Under the pieces are notes generated by a model that had not been told where the DNA came from, did no database searches, and was given only the letters and a program-made list of their open reading frames with translations. A stretch of 64,000 nt of DNA. Source: Pseudalkalibacillus hwajinpoensis. GTDB taxonomy: Bacteria > Bacillota > Bacilli > Bacillales > Guptibacillaceae. The position numbers and the translations under genes are program-made. Each line of letters begins with the position of its first letter. The stretch's first letter is position 1. Location: positions 868,001-932,000 of the forward strand of contig NZ_JADFCM010000008.1 of NCBI RefSeq assembly GCF_015234585.1, written 5' to 3'. Positions 35,393 through 46,462 of this stretch are shown here, one piece after another.

Positions 35393-36631
35393 ATGAAAAA
35401 AAGAGTAGTTATTACTGGGTTGGGAACTGTTTCTCCACTCGGAAATTCGGTAGATGAAACGTGGACAAATATAGTTAACGGTGTTTCTGGGATTAATCCA
35501 CTAACACGATTAGATAAAGATCAATTTGCAGCAAAAGTATCAGGTGAAGCTCTAGAATTTGATCCTGAAAATTTCATGGATCGTAAAGATGTTCGAAAAA
35601 TGGACCGTTTCACTCAATTTGCCGTTGCAGCTTCTCAAATGGCAGTTGAAGATGCTGGATTGAAGATTACTGATGAGAATGCTGAAAGAGTCGGTGTTTG
35701 GATCGGTTCTGGTATTGGCGGTATGGAAACTTATGAATCACAATTCCGCACATTTATTGACAAAGGCGCCCGTCGTGTAAGTCCATTCTTCGTGCCAATG
35801 ATGATTCCTGATATGGCTTCTGGCCAGGTTTCGATCATGCTTGGTGCAAAAGGAATTAACTCATGTACAGTGACAGCATGTGCTTCAGGAACAAACTCCA
35901 TTGGTGATTCTTTCAAGGTGATTCAGCGTGGAGATGCTGATGTTATGATTACTGGTGGTTCAGAAGCACCTATCACAAGCATGAGCGTAGCTGGATTTGG
36001 CTCAATGAAGGCTTTATCTACTAATCCAGATCCTGCATCAGCAAGTCGTCCATTTGATGCGAATCGTGATGGGTTTGTTATTGGTGAGGGTGCAGGTATC
36101 CTTGTCATTGAAAGCCTTGAATCGGCTGAAAAACGTGGTGCTAAAATTTATGGAGAAATTGTAGGGTACGGTTCAACAGGTGATGCATATCACGTTACGC
36201 AACCGGCTCCTGAAGGGGAAGGCGGCGCACGTGCAATGCAACAGGCAATTGATGATGCTGGCCTTACTCCTGCTGACATTGGGTACATCAATGCCCATGG
36301 GACAAGCACGGATTATAATGATAGGTACGAAACAGCAGGGATTAAGTCTGTCTTTGGAGAGCATGCTTATAAGCTTGCGGTTAGTTCAACGAAGTCAATG
36401 ACTGGTCATTTGCTTGGCGCTGCAGGTGCGGTTGAAGGGATTTTCTGTGCGAAGGTGCTAGAAGAAGGAATTCTCCCACCTACAATCAATTATGAAACGG
36501 CTGATCCAAACTGTGATCTCGATTATGTGCCAAACAAAGCACGTAAAGCTGAAGTGAATGCAGTCATGAACAATTCACTTGGTTTTGGTGGTCATAATGC
36601 GACATTGGTGTTTAAGAAATTTGTAAAGTAG
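35393..36631 (+). CDS. fabF: 3-oxoacyl-ACP synthase II
   Basis: Elongating condensing enzyme of fatty-acid synthesis; target of cerulenin. 412 aa, standard. Active site Cys163 (TACASGTNS), His302 ([11 protein letters not shown]) and His339 ([11 protein letters not shown]). ATG with AAGGAGCG upstream. Second gene of the fabH-fabF operon, ended by the terminator at 36640. Confidence 0.96.
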   Translation: MKKRVVITGLGTVSPLGNSVDETWTNIVNGVSGINPLTRLDKDQFAAKVSGEALEFDPENFMDRKDVRKMDRFTQFAVAASQMAVEDAGLKITDENAERVGVWIGSGIGGMETYESQFRTFIDKGARRVSPFFVPMMIPDMASGQVSIMLGAKGINSCTVTACASGTNSIGDSFKVIQRGDADVMITGGSEAPITSMSVAGFGSMKALSTNPDPASASRPFDANRDGFVIGEGAGILVIESLESAEKRGAKIYGEIVGYGSTGDAYHVTQPAPEGEGGARAMQQAIDDAGLTPADIGYINAHGTSTDYNDRYETAGIKSVFGEHAYKLAVSSTKSMTGHLLGAAGAVEGIFCAKVLEEGILPPTINYETADPNCDLDYVPNKARKAEVNAVMNNSLGFGGHNATLVFKKFVK

Positions 36632-36639
36632 ATAGGTTG

Positions 36640-36672
36640 TAACCCCCTGGGAGATTTCCCAGGGGGTTTTTG
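36640..36672 (+). terminator. Terminator of fabH-fabF
   Basis: AACCCCCTGGGagattTCCCAGGGGGTTTTT strong hairpin with T-run. Confidence 0.92.
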
Positions 36673-36683
36673 TGTTTAGGTGG

Positions 36684-37506
36684 AGTGGGCAGGGTCTTGG
36701 CCACTTCACCTTTTAATTCGTACACGAAGGGCGTGTTCTTTTGATAAGGGTCAAGTGCTTGTCGGGTCTAAACGGAGGCTTTCGCTTTTCATAGATCCAG
36801 CTGCAGCCTCCAGACCCTCGGTCACTTCACCATTTCATCCGAACACAAAGACCGTGTTCAAATGAAAAGGCTCCAGTGCCTGCCGGGTCTAAACGGAGGC
36901 TTCCGCTTTTCGTGTCTAGCTGCGCGGGCCAAATCCTCCGGCTGTTTCGCCCAATCGAATGAGACAAAAAGCGTCTCAGTCTCATGGGCTCCAACATCCT
37001 GCAGATTTAAGCAGGCCCGCTTCGCTTTTCGTGTCTAGCTGCAGTGGGCAGGGTCTCGATCGCTTCACCTTATCAAATGAACACAAAGGGCGTGTTCTTT
37101 TGATAAGGCTCCAGCGCTTGTCGACCCTAACCGCCCACTTTCGCTTTTCATGTGTCTAGCTACGCGGGCCAAATCCTCCGGCTGTTTCGCCCAATCGAAT
37201 GAGACAAAAAGCGTCTCAGTCTCATGGGCTCCAACATCCTGCAGATTTAAGCAGGCCCGCTTCGCTTTTCAGTCTAGCTGCGACTCGCAGAAACTGCGAT
37301 ATTTCACTCTTTCACCAGAACACAAAAAGCGTGTTCTAGTTCAAGAGTTCCAATATCTCCGTTTCTAAACGCTCGTCTCCGCTTTTCATGTCCAGCTGCA
37401 GCCTCCAGACCCTCGGTCACTTCACCTTTTCATCCGAACACAAAGACCGTGTTCAAATGAAAAGGCTCCAGTGCCTGCCGGGTCTAAACGGAGGCTTCCG
37501 CTTTTC
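36684..37506. repeat. Tandem array of seven ~119-bp nested-hairpin elements
   Basis: Units lie at 36684-36790, 36791-36911, 36912-37030, 37031-37149, 37150-37270, 37271-37387 and 37388-37506. On the minus strand they start GAAAAGCG and units 2-7 end CAGCTAGAC or a close variant. Each folds into nested stems capped by GAACAC/GTGTTC (GAGAC/GTCTC in units 3 and 5). Arms differ between units yet stay complementary, except in unit 1. Units 2 and 7, and 3 and 5, are near-identical. Short open frames here are not convincing genes. Confidence 0.9.
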
Positions 37507-37611
37507 AGTGTTCTATTAATCTTTTCTTAATAATATACTTATCATGGAATAATTTGACTTGGTCCTGACTATACTGTTTTTACAAACAGTAGCGAAGTGA
37601 GGGGTAGCCAG

Positions 37612-38358
37612 ATGTTGTATTTGCGAGATGTTTGGGTGAATTGGTTTGAAGGTGAAGAGAATGGGTACAATGTTTGCAATTTTCATGAATGGCGAAAAGA
37701 TGATTTTATTGAATTGCTGGATCAGGTGCCTGTTATTAAGGTGGAGTCACTACTGTATCATTACATTGAGAATGATTTGACGGAGCTTCCGGAGAGTTTA
37801 CTTAGTGATGTTTTTCAACAGAGCTATATACGTAAAAATAATGAACGATCACCTTTAGAGTATTGCTTCTTGGCTACGGACGGCAGAGGGGTTATTGTCA
37901 TTGATACATTAGGGTATAAGATTCCGATTCGCAAAAGTCGAGTGATACCTAGACAAGAAAAAGCAGTTTATGAAATGGTGGCAGATGTTGAAGCTATCAG
38001 TTATCCGTTTGAATCAGATCAACCTTTGAAAGAACATCATATTCTTTCTCCAGGACCAGACATTATGATGGGACTTACTAGAAAAGAAAGACAGTTGAAA
38101 CAGCTTTTGTTTATGGCACTAGATCAACTGTATTCGAGTGGTAACTCGGCTGAAATACGCTATTGGTTCACAGAATGTCAGCCGAAACAGTATGTGCAAA
38201 TCCAAAGTATGGAAATGGACGAGGCATGGGAAGGGCTATATAGAGAAGTGAAGGCAGGTTGGTCAGCTAAGCATGAGCAAATCTGTGAGCGGATCATCAA
38301 AGGGCAGCCGTATTTTGAAAAGATATGGGAGCTTGAAAAAGGAACACACGTGAATTAA
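37612..38358 (+). CDS. yjbA: YjbA, UPF0736 family protein
   Basis: 248 aa. [20 protein letters not shown] (about 7-26) and [20 protein letters not shown] (about 157-176) match my memory of B. subtilis YjbA, which lies in the same place between fabF and trpS. No domain of known function. ATG 37612 with GAGGGG upstream. A nearby clear promoter was not found. Confidence 0.88.
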   Translation: MLYLRDVWVNWFEGEENGYNVCNFHEWRKDDFIELLDQVPVIKVESLLYHYIENDLTELPESLLSDVFQQSYIRKNNERSPLEYCFLATDGRGVIVIDTLGYKIPIRKSRVIPRQEKAVYEMVADVEAISYPFESDQPLKEHHILSPGPDIMMGLTRKERQLKQLLFMALDQLYSSGNSAEIRYWFTECQPKQYVQIQSMEMDEAWEGLYREVKAGWSAKHEQICERIIKGQPYFEKIWELEKGTHVN

Positions 38359-38430
38359 CGAAAAGGCTTAAATCTGTAGTCTCTCAATTATTGACTATAT
38401 AAGTTGACTATTATTGATTTGGATAAAGCA

Positions 38431-38466
38431 AAAGGAAGGTTGCCCAGTGCAACCTTCCTTTTTTCT
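38431..38466. terminator. Bidirectional terminator between yjbA and trpS
   Basis: AAGGAAGGTTGCccagtGCAACCTTCCTT with A and T runs at both ends. Confidence 0.85.
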
Positions 38467-39471
<1,005 letters not shown>

Positions 39472-39489
39472 TCAATTTCTATAAAAGCA

Positions 39490-39757
39490 TACAAAAAGGC
39501 CCATTCATCCCTTAATGCTAGGGACGAATGGACCGTGGTGCCACCCTGCTTATCCAGTAAGTCTGGATCACTTATGGTAGTAAATACCGCTAGTGATAAC
39601 GTGAATGCTCACGCCAATGCCTACTAAAGTCTTCAGCAAAGGGGCTCAGAAGTCCATTCCAAAAAGTGTGATACCTATTTCCACCAACCATAGGCTCTCT
39701 ATAAATCACATCATTTTGTACTACTCTTCATCTTAGCCGTTCTGTATCCTTCTTCTT
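39490..39757 (-). ncRNA. T-box leader of trpS (tRNA-Trp specific)
   Basis: Read on the minus strand, the T-box sequence GGGTGGCACCACGG (39533-39546) is followed by a terminator hairpin whose arms are near 39500-39530. The upstream specifier region has AATGGACT (39651-39658), in which TGG is the Trp codon. Uncharged tRNA-Trp would favour antitermination. A -10 like TATACT lies just upstream of the leader. Confidence 0.92.
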
Positions 39758-39796
39758 TAACTAGTATAGCGCAATTAAATCATCGCATGCAACAAG

Positions 39797-40168
39797 TTAG
39801 CTACTTACAAGAACGATGGAAATGATAATAGTGAGTATGGCACAAAATCCGCCTGCCATTAAGAGTGGATAAGTGATTGGGTTATCATAATCAAGCCTGT
39901 AATGGATTTCGGAAGTATCCTCCTCAATCATTTGTCGCTTAGCCGTATTTCTAAAATATCGTTTAAATGAATAAACAATCCCGTCAAAAAACCCCGTTTG
40001 AACAACGTGAAGAGCAGCACCAATAAGTACCATAGCAAGTGCAATCATAAAGAGTATATCTGATATGGATTGGATGCCAAGGCCTCCGTCAGAAGTAAAT
40101 GAGATGATCATTGACGCGGTAACTGCAAGCACAATTAAGATACCTGATTTTAAAGTAAGTGATTTCAT
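39797..40168 (-). CDS. DUF3899 membrane protein
   Basis: 123 aa with three hydrophobic helices (about 8-24, 35-57 and 100-120) and a cytosolic basic/acidic loop between the second and third containing FKRYFRNTAKRQ. Resembles the DUF3899 family found beside trpS or opp in Bacillus. ATG 40168 with GGGGGC upstream is favoured over the long open frame to 40309. Function unknown. Confidence 0.75.
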   Translation of the reverse strand: MKSLTLKSGILIVLAVTASMIISFTSDGGLGIQSISDILFMIALAMVLIGAALHVVQTGFFDGIVYSFKRYFRNTAKRQMIEEDTSEIHYRLDYDNPITYPLLMAGGFCAILTIIISIVLVSS

Positions 40169-40630
40169 AGTAGCCCCCATTTTCTTTCTACTATCAAGTA
40201 TAAAAAAATTAATAGTCAAGAACAATATAAACAAGGTAGAAATGTGTAACGGATTAACACATCGTTTACATTTCAGAATATTTCGCGATATGAATACAGT
40301 ATACACCAAAGTATACTATATACTTTTAGGTAAGGGGGGCTAAGTAGATTTTCATACATTTCACTGTAAAATATCAAATGTTACCCAGAAACCAGAGAAT
40401 TTATACCAGGACTAAAGAACTATTTTTTGTTATGCAAACGTAATTGTGGCGCGGTTTTTGTAAATGAGTGTAAAAATAACGTATGCAAAATAATTAGAAA
40501 ACTTGTATAATACGAGTTGTGGGCGAAACGAATCAGATTATTCTCACGTAAATAGTTAGATAATTTGATGAATTCCGTCATGCGGATCACTAGCTTTTAT
40601 AGCTACATATTTTAAGGGAGGTCACACAGC
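40169..40630. other. Long spacer before oppA
   Basis: About 460 bases without a credible gene. It holds an imperfect palindrome GTATACaccaaaGTATAC (40299-40316) and a -10 like TATAAT (40506-40511) with no clear -35, probably part of the oppA promoter region. No riboswitch class was recognised. The rest shows nothing distinctive. Confidence 0.5.
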
Positions 40631-42316
40631 ATGAAGAAATCAAGATGGACTCTTGTCCTATCTCTTGTGCTTGTATTGAGCGTATTCCTGTCGGCTTGCG
40701 GCGGCGGCTCAAACAACGGGGGGAACAGTGGTGGAGAAGGCGACGGAGAAGGCGGTTCTGCTGAACAAGTACTTAACTTAGTAGAAACAGCTGAAATTCC
40801 TTCAATGGATACTACACAAGCTACTGATAACACATCTTTTAAAGCAATGAACCAGGTTTTCGAAGGACTTTATCGTCTTGACGAAAATAACGAGCCTACA
40901 CTTGGTATGGCTGCTGAAGAACCAAAAGAAGAAGAAAAAGACGGTGAAACTGTTTACACATTTACAATTCGTGACGACGCTAAATGGTCTGACGGATCTG
41001 ATGTTGTAGCAGACGACTTCATCTATGCATGGCATAAAGCGCTAAACCCAGATACAATTTCTCCTTACGCTTCTATGTTTGGTACTGCTGGAATCAAAAA
41101 CGGTAATGCAATCATTACTGAAGGCGATCCACTTTACGGTAAAGTAGAAGAACTTGGAGCTAAAGCAGTAGATGAGAAAACACTAGAAATTACTGTTGAA
41201 AACCAAGTGCCTTATTTTAAAGCACTACTTACTTTTGCGACATTCTATCCACAGCCTAAAGCATTTGCTGAAGAGCAGGGTGAAAAGTTCGCACTAGAAT
41301 CTGATACAATGCTTTACAACGGACCATTCGTATTTGCTGAGTGGAACCACGGTGAAGGCTGGACTTATGAAAAGAATGCTGAATATTGGGATGCTGAAAC
41401 TGTAAGTCTTGAAAAGATCACGACTAAAGTAGTGCAAGATACAGCAACTACTGTAAACCTTTATGAAACTGGTAAAATTGATCGCGCTGGTCTTTCTGCA
41501 GATTTCGTAGATCAATTCAAAGATAATGAAGAGTTTTCTACACTAGTAGATCCAACAATGTACTTTATGCGTATGAACCAAGAAAATGAAGCACTAGCTA
41601 ACAAAGATATTCGTAAAGCATTGTACCTTGCATATGACCGTGAAGGACTTGTAAATGTTCTTCTTAACAACGGATCAATTGCTGCAAAGTATTTCGTACC
41701 TAAAGACTTTGTAAAAGGTCCTGAAGGTGATGACTTCCGTGAATTTGCTCCAGACGGTTTCTATGCTGACCAAGGAGAAGAAGAAGCGAAAGAAGCTTGG
41801 GAAGCTGGACTTGAAGCTCTTGGGACAGACTCTGTAGAACTAGAATTCTTAACTACTGATAACGAGCTAGCTGCTAAAATCGCAGAATATGCAAAAGATC
41901 AGTTTGAAACGAAGCTTGATGGTCTTACATTAACAATCAACAAACAGCCTTGGAAGCAGTTCCTTGAGCTAGAAGATTCTGGCGACTTTGATATCTCAAC
42001 TGGCGGTTGGGGACCTGACTATCCAGATCCAATGACGTTCCTTTACATGTTTGAAACTGATGGCGCATATAACCGCATGGGTTACTCTAGCGAGAAGTAT
42101 GACGAGCTAGTTTCAGGAGCTAAGAAAGAAACAGATGAAGCGAAGCGTTGGAAAATGATGCAAGACGCTGAGAAAGTTCTAATGGAAGAAGATATTGCGA
42201 TTATCCCAACTTACCAAAAAGGTAACGCAATTCTACAAAAAGATTACGTTAAAAACTTCTATGTACACTCATTTGGAGCTGATTCTTCATATAAGTGGGT
42301 TAAGATTGAAAAGTAA
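40631..42316 (+). CDS. oppA: Oligopeptide ABC transporter substrate-binding lipoprotein
   Basis: Captures extracellular peptides for import. 561 aa, usual for SBP family 5. Lipobox LSAC (residues 20-23, Cys23 lipidated), then a Gly/Asn/Glu linker to about residue 45. Family features include YTFTIRDDAKWSDGSDVVAD and GGWGPDYPDPMTFL. ATG with AAGGGAGG upstream. First of oppABCDF; an internal terminator-like hairpin follows. Roles in competence or sporulation signalling are known for B. subtilis Opp. Confidence 0.92.
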   Translation: MKKSRWTLVLSLVLVLSVFLSACGGGSNNGGNSGGEGDGEGGSAEQVLNLVETAEIPSMDTTQATDNTSFKAMNQVFEGLYRLDENNEPTLGMAAEEPKEEEKDGETVYTFTIRDDAKWSDGSDVVADDFIYAWHKALNPDTISPYASMFGTAGIKNGNAIITEGDPLYGKVEELGAKAVDEKTLEITVENQVPYFKALLTFATFYPQPKAFAEEQGEKFALESDTMLYNGPFVFAEWNHGEGWTYEKNAEYWDAETVSLEKITTKVVQDTATTVNLYETGKIDRAGLSADFVDQFKDNEEFSTLVDPTMYFMRMNQENEALANKDIRKALYLAYDREGLVNVLLNNGSIAAKYFVPKDFVKGPEGDDFREFAPDGFYADQGEEEAKEAWEAGLEALGTDSVELEFLTTDNELAAKIAEYAKDQFETKLDGLTLTINKQPWKQFLELEDSGDFDISTGGWGPDYPDPMTFLYMFETDGAYNRMGYSSEKYDELVSGAKKETDEAKRWKMMQDAEKVLMEEDIAIIPTYQKGNAILQKDYVKNFYVHSFGADSSYKWVKIEK

Positions 42317-42330
42317 TTTTGGATTTTCAG

Positions 42331-42367
42331 GAGAGTATATGTCATCCTGACATATACTCTCTTTTTT
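42331..42367 (+). terminator. Partial terminator between oppA and oppB
   Basis: GAGAGTATATGTCA-tcc-TGACATATACTCTC, a 14-bp perfect stem with seven T after it. Placed inside an operon, it would let more oppA than oppBCDF mRNA be made. Confidence 0.8.
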
Positions 42368-42492
42368 ACCTGTAATAAGAAATATGTCGAAATGATAGCT
42401 AGAAGTGAAATAGATAGAAAATTTAATCTAGTGAAATTCCATTTTTCGACTTATACTATATAAGCAGGTATCTTTTGAGGAGGTTGGTTGTA

Positions 42493-43422
42493 GTGGGACG
42501 TTATATTGGCGGAAGGATCATTTCAATGTTGATTACCTTCCTAATCATTGCTTCGCTAACATTTTTTCTTATGAAGCTTCTCCCTGGTACACCGTTTAAC
42601 AACCAGGATAAGCTAACAGAAACACAAATTGTGCAGTTGAATGATAAATATGGTTTGAATGATCCAGTTCCTGTACAGTATTTCAATTATATGAAAAACT
42701 TAATTTCAGGTGACCTCGGTGTTTCCTTCCAGCAGGATGGCCGTGAAGTGTCTACAATTATCGGTGAACGTATTGGACCATCTGCTTATTTAGGACTTCA
42801 ATCATTAGTAGTTGGAACAATCATTGGTCTTTTTCTTGGAATCATTGCAGCACTAAGACACAATTCATTCCTAGATTATGGCACGATGGTTATCGCAGTT
42901 CTTGGTATTTCAATTCCAAACTTCGTTATCGCTGGCCTAATGCAATACTGGTTGGGGGTTAAGTGGCAGTTGTTACCGGTAGCTTACTGGGATGGCTTCG
43001 CTTATACAATCATGCCAACGATTGCAATTGCTTCGATTGTTGTCGCAACAATAGCTCGTTTTATGAGAACAGAAATGCTAGAAGTTCTCGGACAGGACTA
43101 TATTACAACAGCGAAGGCAAAAGGCTTAAGTAGCACAGCGGTTGTTATTAGACATACAATCCGTAATGCTTCTATACCTATCATTACTATTATGGGACCA
43201 CTGGTTGTAGGTCTAATGACAGGTACTCTAGTAATTGAGCAAATCTTCGTCATACCAGGACTTGGTGAGAAGTTTGTTAACTCGATTTTAACAAATGATT
43301 TCCCAATTATTATGGGTACAACGCTTTTCTTTAGTTTACTATTTATAGTTGTAATTTTAATAGTAGACATTATGTATGGGATTATTGATCCACGAATTCG
43401 TCTAGCGGGAGGTAAAAGTTAA
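42493..43422 (+). CDS. oppB: Oligopeptide ABC permease OppB
   Basis: Membrane subunit of the peptide importer. 309 aa with six helices. The permease coupling loop appears in DYITTAKAKGLSSTAVVIRH (about 203-222), typical of DppB/OppB. GTG 42493 has GGAGG 9 bases upstream; TTG codons further upstream lie in or before that ribosome site. Overlaps oppC by one base. Confidence 0.93.
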   Translation: MGRYIGGRIISMLITFLIIASLTFFLMKLLPGTPFNNQDKLTETQIVQLNDKYGLNDPVPVQYFNYMKNLISGDLGVSFQQDGREVSTIIGERIGPSAYLGLQSLVVGTIIGLFLGIIAALRHNSFLDYGTMVIAVLGISIPNFVIAGLMQYWLGVKWQLLPVAYWDGFAYTIMPTIAIASIVVATIARFMRTEMLEVLGQDYITTAKAKGLSSTAVVIRHTIRNASIPIITIMGPLVVGLMTGTLVIEQIFVIPGLGEKFVNSILTNDFPIIMGTTLFFSLLFIVVILIVDIMYGIIDPRIRLAGGKS

Positions 43423-44450
43423 TGAGTATGAAACAAGAAAAGCTACATGATATCTCAGACGACATGTTTCAACCCGCTAAAATTGATTCTTCTGAAAATG
43501 AACAAATAGCACGTGAAAGTACAGGGTTCTGGAAAGATGCATGGAGAAGATTAAAAAAGAATCCAGGGGCTATTACTGGACTCATTATTATCGTTGCCAT
43601 TATTCTATTGGCAATTTTCGGACCTGGAATGAATGAACACTCATATTCTGAACAGGAATTAACAAGAGCTAAGCTTCCTGCAAAAGTTCCTGTGCTAGAA
43701 AATATTGATTTTCTAGGAGTTAACGGAGTTGATATCCGCGGAACAGATCAGTATGAAGCTAAAGGCTATGAAGACGAATACTTCTGGTTCGGTACGGATG
43801 AATTCGGCCGAGATCAGTGGACGCGTGTTTGGCAAGGAACGCGAATTTCCCTATTTATTGCTGCAGCAGCAGCCTTTATTGATTTTGTAATTGGTGTCGC
43901 TTATGGTGGTATTTCTGCCTATTATGGTGGCCGAGTTGATAACATTCTTCAGCGTATTATTGAAGTTTTAGTAGGTATTCCAAATCTAATATTAATTATT
44001 CTATTTATTTTAATATTTGAGCCTGGAATATTCTCAATTATCCTCGCACTTTCGGTGACAGGGTGGATAGGAATGTCGCGTATTGTTCGAGGCCAGGTTT
44101 TAAAACTTAAAACCCAAGAGTTCGTTCTTGCTTCTCGTACATTGGGAGCTACAAGCGGACGAGTAATTGGGAAACATTTAATTCCAAACGTACTAGGACA
44201 AATTATCATTACAACGATGTTTACAATTCCAAGTGCAATTTTCTTCGAAGCGTTCCTAAGCTTTATCGGTCTTGGACTACGACCGCCGGAAGCTTCACTT
44301 GGTTCTATCATTAACAATGGATTTAAGAGTCTACAAATTTATCCGCATCTTGTGCTATGGCCATCAATTATCATTTCATTGATTATGATTGCCTTTAACC
44401 TTCTTGGTGACGGCCTTCGAGATGCATTTGATCCAAAGCTACGTAAATAG
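43422..44450 (+). CDS. oppC: Oligopeptide ABC permease OppC
   Basis: Second membrane subunit. 342 aa. A cytosolic N-terminus of about 45 residues precedes the first helix (about 46-66), followed by an extracellular segment ending FGTDEFGRDQWTRVWQGTR (about 125-143), the OppC signature. Coupling loop EFVLASRTLGATSGRVIGKH (about 231-250). The ATG overlaps the oppB stop (TAATG). Confidence 0.94.
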   Translation: MSMKQEKLHDISDDMFQPAKIDSSENEQIARESTGFWKDAWRRLKKNPGAITGLIIIVAIILLAIFGPGMNEHSYSEQELTRAKLPAKVPVLENIDFLGVNGVDIRGTDQYEAKGYEDEYFWFGTDEFGRDQWTRVWQGTRISLFIAAAAAFIDFVIGVAYGGISAYYGGRVDNILQRIIEVLVGIPNLILIILFILIFEPGIFSIILALSVTGWIGMSRIVRGQVLKLKTQEFVLASRTLGATSGRVIGKHLIPNVLGQIIITTMFTIPSAIFFEAFLSFIGLGLRPPEASLGSIINNGFKSLQIYPHLVLWPSIIISLIMIAFNLLGDGLRDAFDPKLRK

Positions 44451-44461
44451 GGGGGATTAGA

Positions 44462-45532
44462 ATGGAAAAGATTCTAGAAGTGAATGATTTGCACGTCTCC
44501 TTTGATACGTTTGCTGGAGAAGTACAAGCCGTTCGTGGAGTAAACTTCCATTTAAATAAAGGTGAAACATTAGCAATTGTTGGTGAGTCTGGATCAGGGA
44601 AATCCGTTACATCAAAAGCGGTTATGCGTTTGATTCCAAACCCACCAGGACGTATCAAAGAAGGTGAGATTAAGTTCGGTGATCGTGACTTAGCTCAGCT
44701 TTCCGAAAAGGAAATGCAAAAAATTCGTGGATCTGAAATCTCAATGATTTTCCAAGATCCAATGACTTCACTTAACCCGACCATGACTATCGGGAAGCAA
44801 ATCATGGAAGGTCTAGTGAAGCACCAAAATATGAGTAAATCAGAAGCGAAGGAACGTGCGATTGAGCTTTTGAAACTTGTTGGTATTCCGAATGCAGAGG
44901 GAAGAGTAAATGAATTTCCACACCAATTTTCAGGTGGTATGAGACAGCGTGTAGTTATTGCCATTGCTCTTGCCTGTAACCCTCGTGTTCTTATTGCAGA
45001 TGAGCCGACCACAGCTCTGGATGTTACAATTCAGGCTCAGATTCTTGAGCTACTAAATGATCTACAAGAAAAAATGGGTACGTCGATTATCTTTATTACT
45101 CACGATCTTGGGGTTGTAGCTAATATCGCAGATCGCGTAGCGGTTATGTATGCAGGTAAAATTGTTGAAACTGGAACGGTAGATGAAATATTCTACAACC
45201 CTCAGCATCCTTACACTTGGGGACTTCTTGGTTCCATGCCAAGCCTAGACTCAACGGATGAAGAGCTTATTGCTATTCCAGGGTCACCGCCAGATTTACT
45301 TGATCCACCTAAAGGTGACGCATTTGCTCCGCGTAATCCATACGCAATGAAGATTGATACAGAAATGGAGCCGCCTTTGTTTAAGATCTCAGATACGCAT
45401 TATGCTGCAACGTGGCTATTGCACGAGAAAGCACCTAAAGTAGAACCGCCTGCAGCAATTAAAAAACGTATGCAGGGAATGGCTCCAAGTGAGCCGATCA
45501 TTGGCGCGAAAGATGGTGGTAAGAATGTCTAG
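44462..45532 (+). CDS. oppD: Oligopeptide ABC ATPase OppD
   Basis: ATPase of the peptide importer. 356 aa. Walker A GESGSGKS (about 41-48), signature FSGGMRQRV (about 158-166), Walker B VLIADEPTTALD (about 177-188) and a C-terminal peptide-transporter ATPase extension (PGSPPDLLDPP). ATG with GGGGGAT upstream. Overlaps oppF by eight bases. Confidence 0.95.
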   Translation: MEKILEVNDLHVSFDTFAGEVQAVRGVNFHLNKGETLAIVGESGSGKSVTSKAVMRLIPNPPGRIKEGEIKFGDRDLAQLSEKEMQKIRGSEISMIFQDPMTSLNPTMTIGKQIMEGLVKHQNMSKSEAKERAIELLKLVGIPNAEGRVNEFPHQFSGGMRQRVVIAIALACNPRVLIADEPTTALDVTIQAQILELLNDLQEKMGTSIIFITHDLGVVANIADRVAVMYAGKIVETGTVDEIFYNPQHPYTWGLLGSMPSLDSTDEELIAIPGSPPDLLDPPKGDAFAPRNPYAMKIDTEMEPPLFKISDTHYAATWLLHEKAPKVEPPAAIKKRMQGMAPSEPIIGAKDGGKNV

Positions 45533-46457
45533 TCAAGAAAAACTTCTAGAAATTAAAAACTTAAAGCAGCATTTTAAAGTAGGTAAAAGCACAGTAAAAG
45601 CTGTTGATGGCTTAACTTTTGATATTTATAAAGGCGAGACGTTCGGTCTAGTTGGAGAGTCTGGTTGTGGAAAATCCACAACTGGACGTACTATTATTCG
45701 ACTATACGACGCAACTGACGGTGAAGTTCGATTTAATGGAGAAGATGTGCACGGCAAGAAATCTGCGAAAGATCTTAAGAAATTTAATCAAAAGATGCAG
45801 ATGATCTTCCAAGATCCATACGCTTCATTGAATCCGAGAATGACCGTTTCTGATATTATTGCTGAAGGCATTGATATTCACGGTCTTGCAACGTCTAAGA
45901 AAGCTCGTATGGACAAAGTGGTTGAACTTCTTGAAACAGTAGGATTGAACAAAGAACATGCAAACCGCTACCCTCACGAATTTAGTGGCGGGCAAAGACA
46001 GCGTATCGGAATCGCTCGTGCTCTTGCGGTTGATCCAGAATTTATTATTGCGGATGAACCTATTTCTGCTCTAGACGTTTCGATTCAAGCACAGGTTGTT
46101 AACTTGATGAAGAAACTTCAAAGAGAAAAAGGCTTAACGTATTTGTTTATTGCGCATGACCTTTCTATGGTGAAATACATTAGTGATCGTATTGGTGTTA
46201 TGTATCGTGGCCAAATCGTTGAGCTTGCTGAAAGTGAAGAGCTTTATCGAAACCCACTACATCCCTATACGCAGTCTCTTCTATCTGCGATTCCACTTCC
46301 GGATCCAGAGTATGAGCGCTCTAGAAAACGTAAAGTTTATGACCCAGATAAGCACCTTCCTGAAAATGGAGAAGAACGAGTTCTTCGTGAAGTAGTGGAA
46401 GGACACTGGATCGCTTGTACTGAAGAAGAGTACCAAAAGTACCAAGTAACAGTTTAA
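45525..46457 (+). CDS. oppF: Oligopeptide ABC ATPase OppF
   Basis: Partner ATPase of OppD. 310 aa. Walker [13 protein letters not shown] (about 45-56), signature [10 protein letters not shown] (about 155-164), Walker [13 protein letters not shown] (about 175-186), then the C-terminal oligopeptide extension ([15 protein letters not shown]). ATG 45525 lies inside the end of oppD with GGTGGTAAG upstream, so it is translationally coupled. Confidence 0.95.
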   Translation: MSSQEKLLEIKNLKQHFKVGKSTVKAVDGLTFDIYKGETFGLVGESGCGKSTTGRTIIRLYDATDGEVRFNGEDVHGKKSAKDLKKFNQKMQMIFQDPYASLNPRMTVSDIIAEGIDIHGLATSKKARMDKVVELLETVGLNKEHANRYPHEFSGGQRQRIGIARALAVDPEFIIADEPISALDVSIQAQVVNLMKKLQREKGLTYLFIAHDLSMVKYISDRIGVMYRGQIVELAESEELYRNPLHPYTQSLLSAIPLPDPEYERSRKRKVYDPDKHLPENGEERVLREVVEGHWIACTEEEYQKYQVTV

Positions 46458-46462
46458 AAGGT

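Noticed and set aside
36680..37368. Open reading frames of 61-72 codons across the repeat array
   Set aside because: They lie entirely in the hairpin units, encode repetitive sequence mirroring the unit period and lack ribosome sites; artefacts of the repeats.
36684..37506. Array considered as CRISPR or as MITE/IS remnants
   Set aside because: Units are ~119 bp with no spacer-repeat alternation and no cas genes. The ends are not inverted copies of each other and no target-site duplication or transposase is seen.
40299..40316. GTATACaccaaaGTATAC palindrome upstream of oppA considered as an operator
   Set aside because: Short, AT-rich and not tied to a recognised regulator; noted only within the spacer entry.
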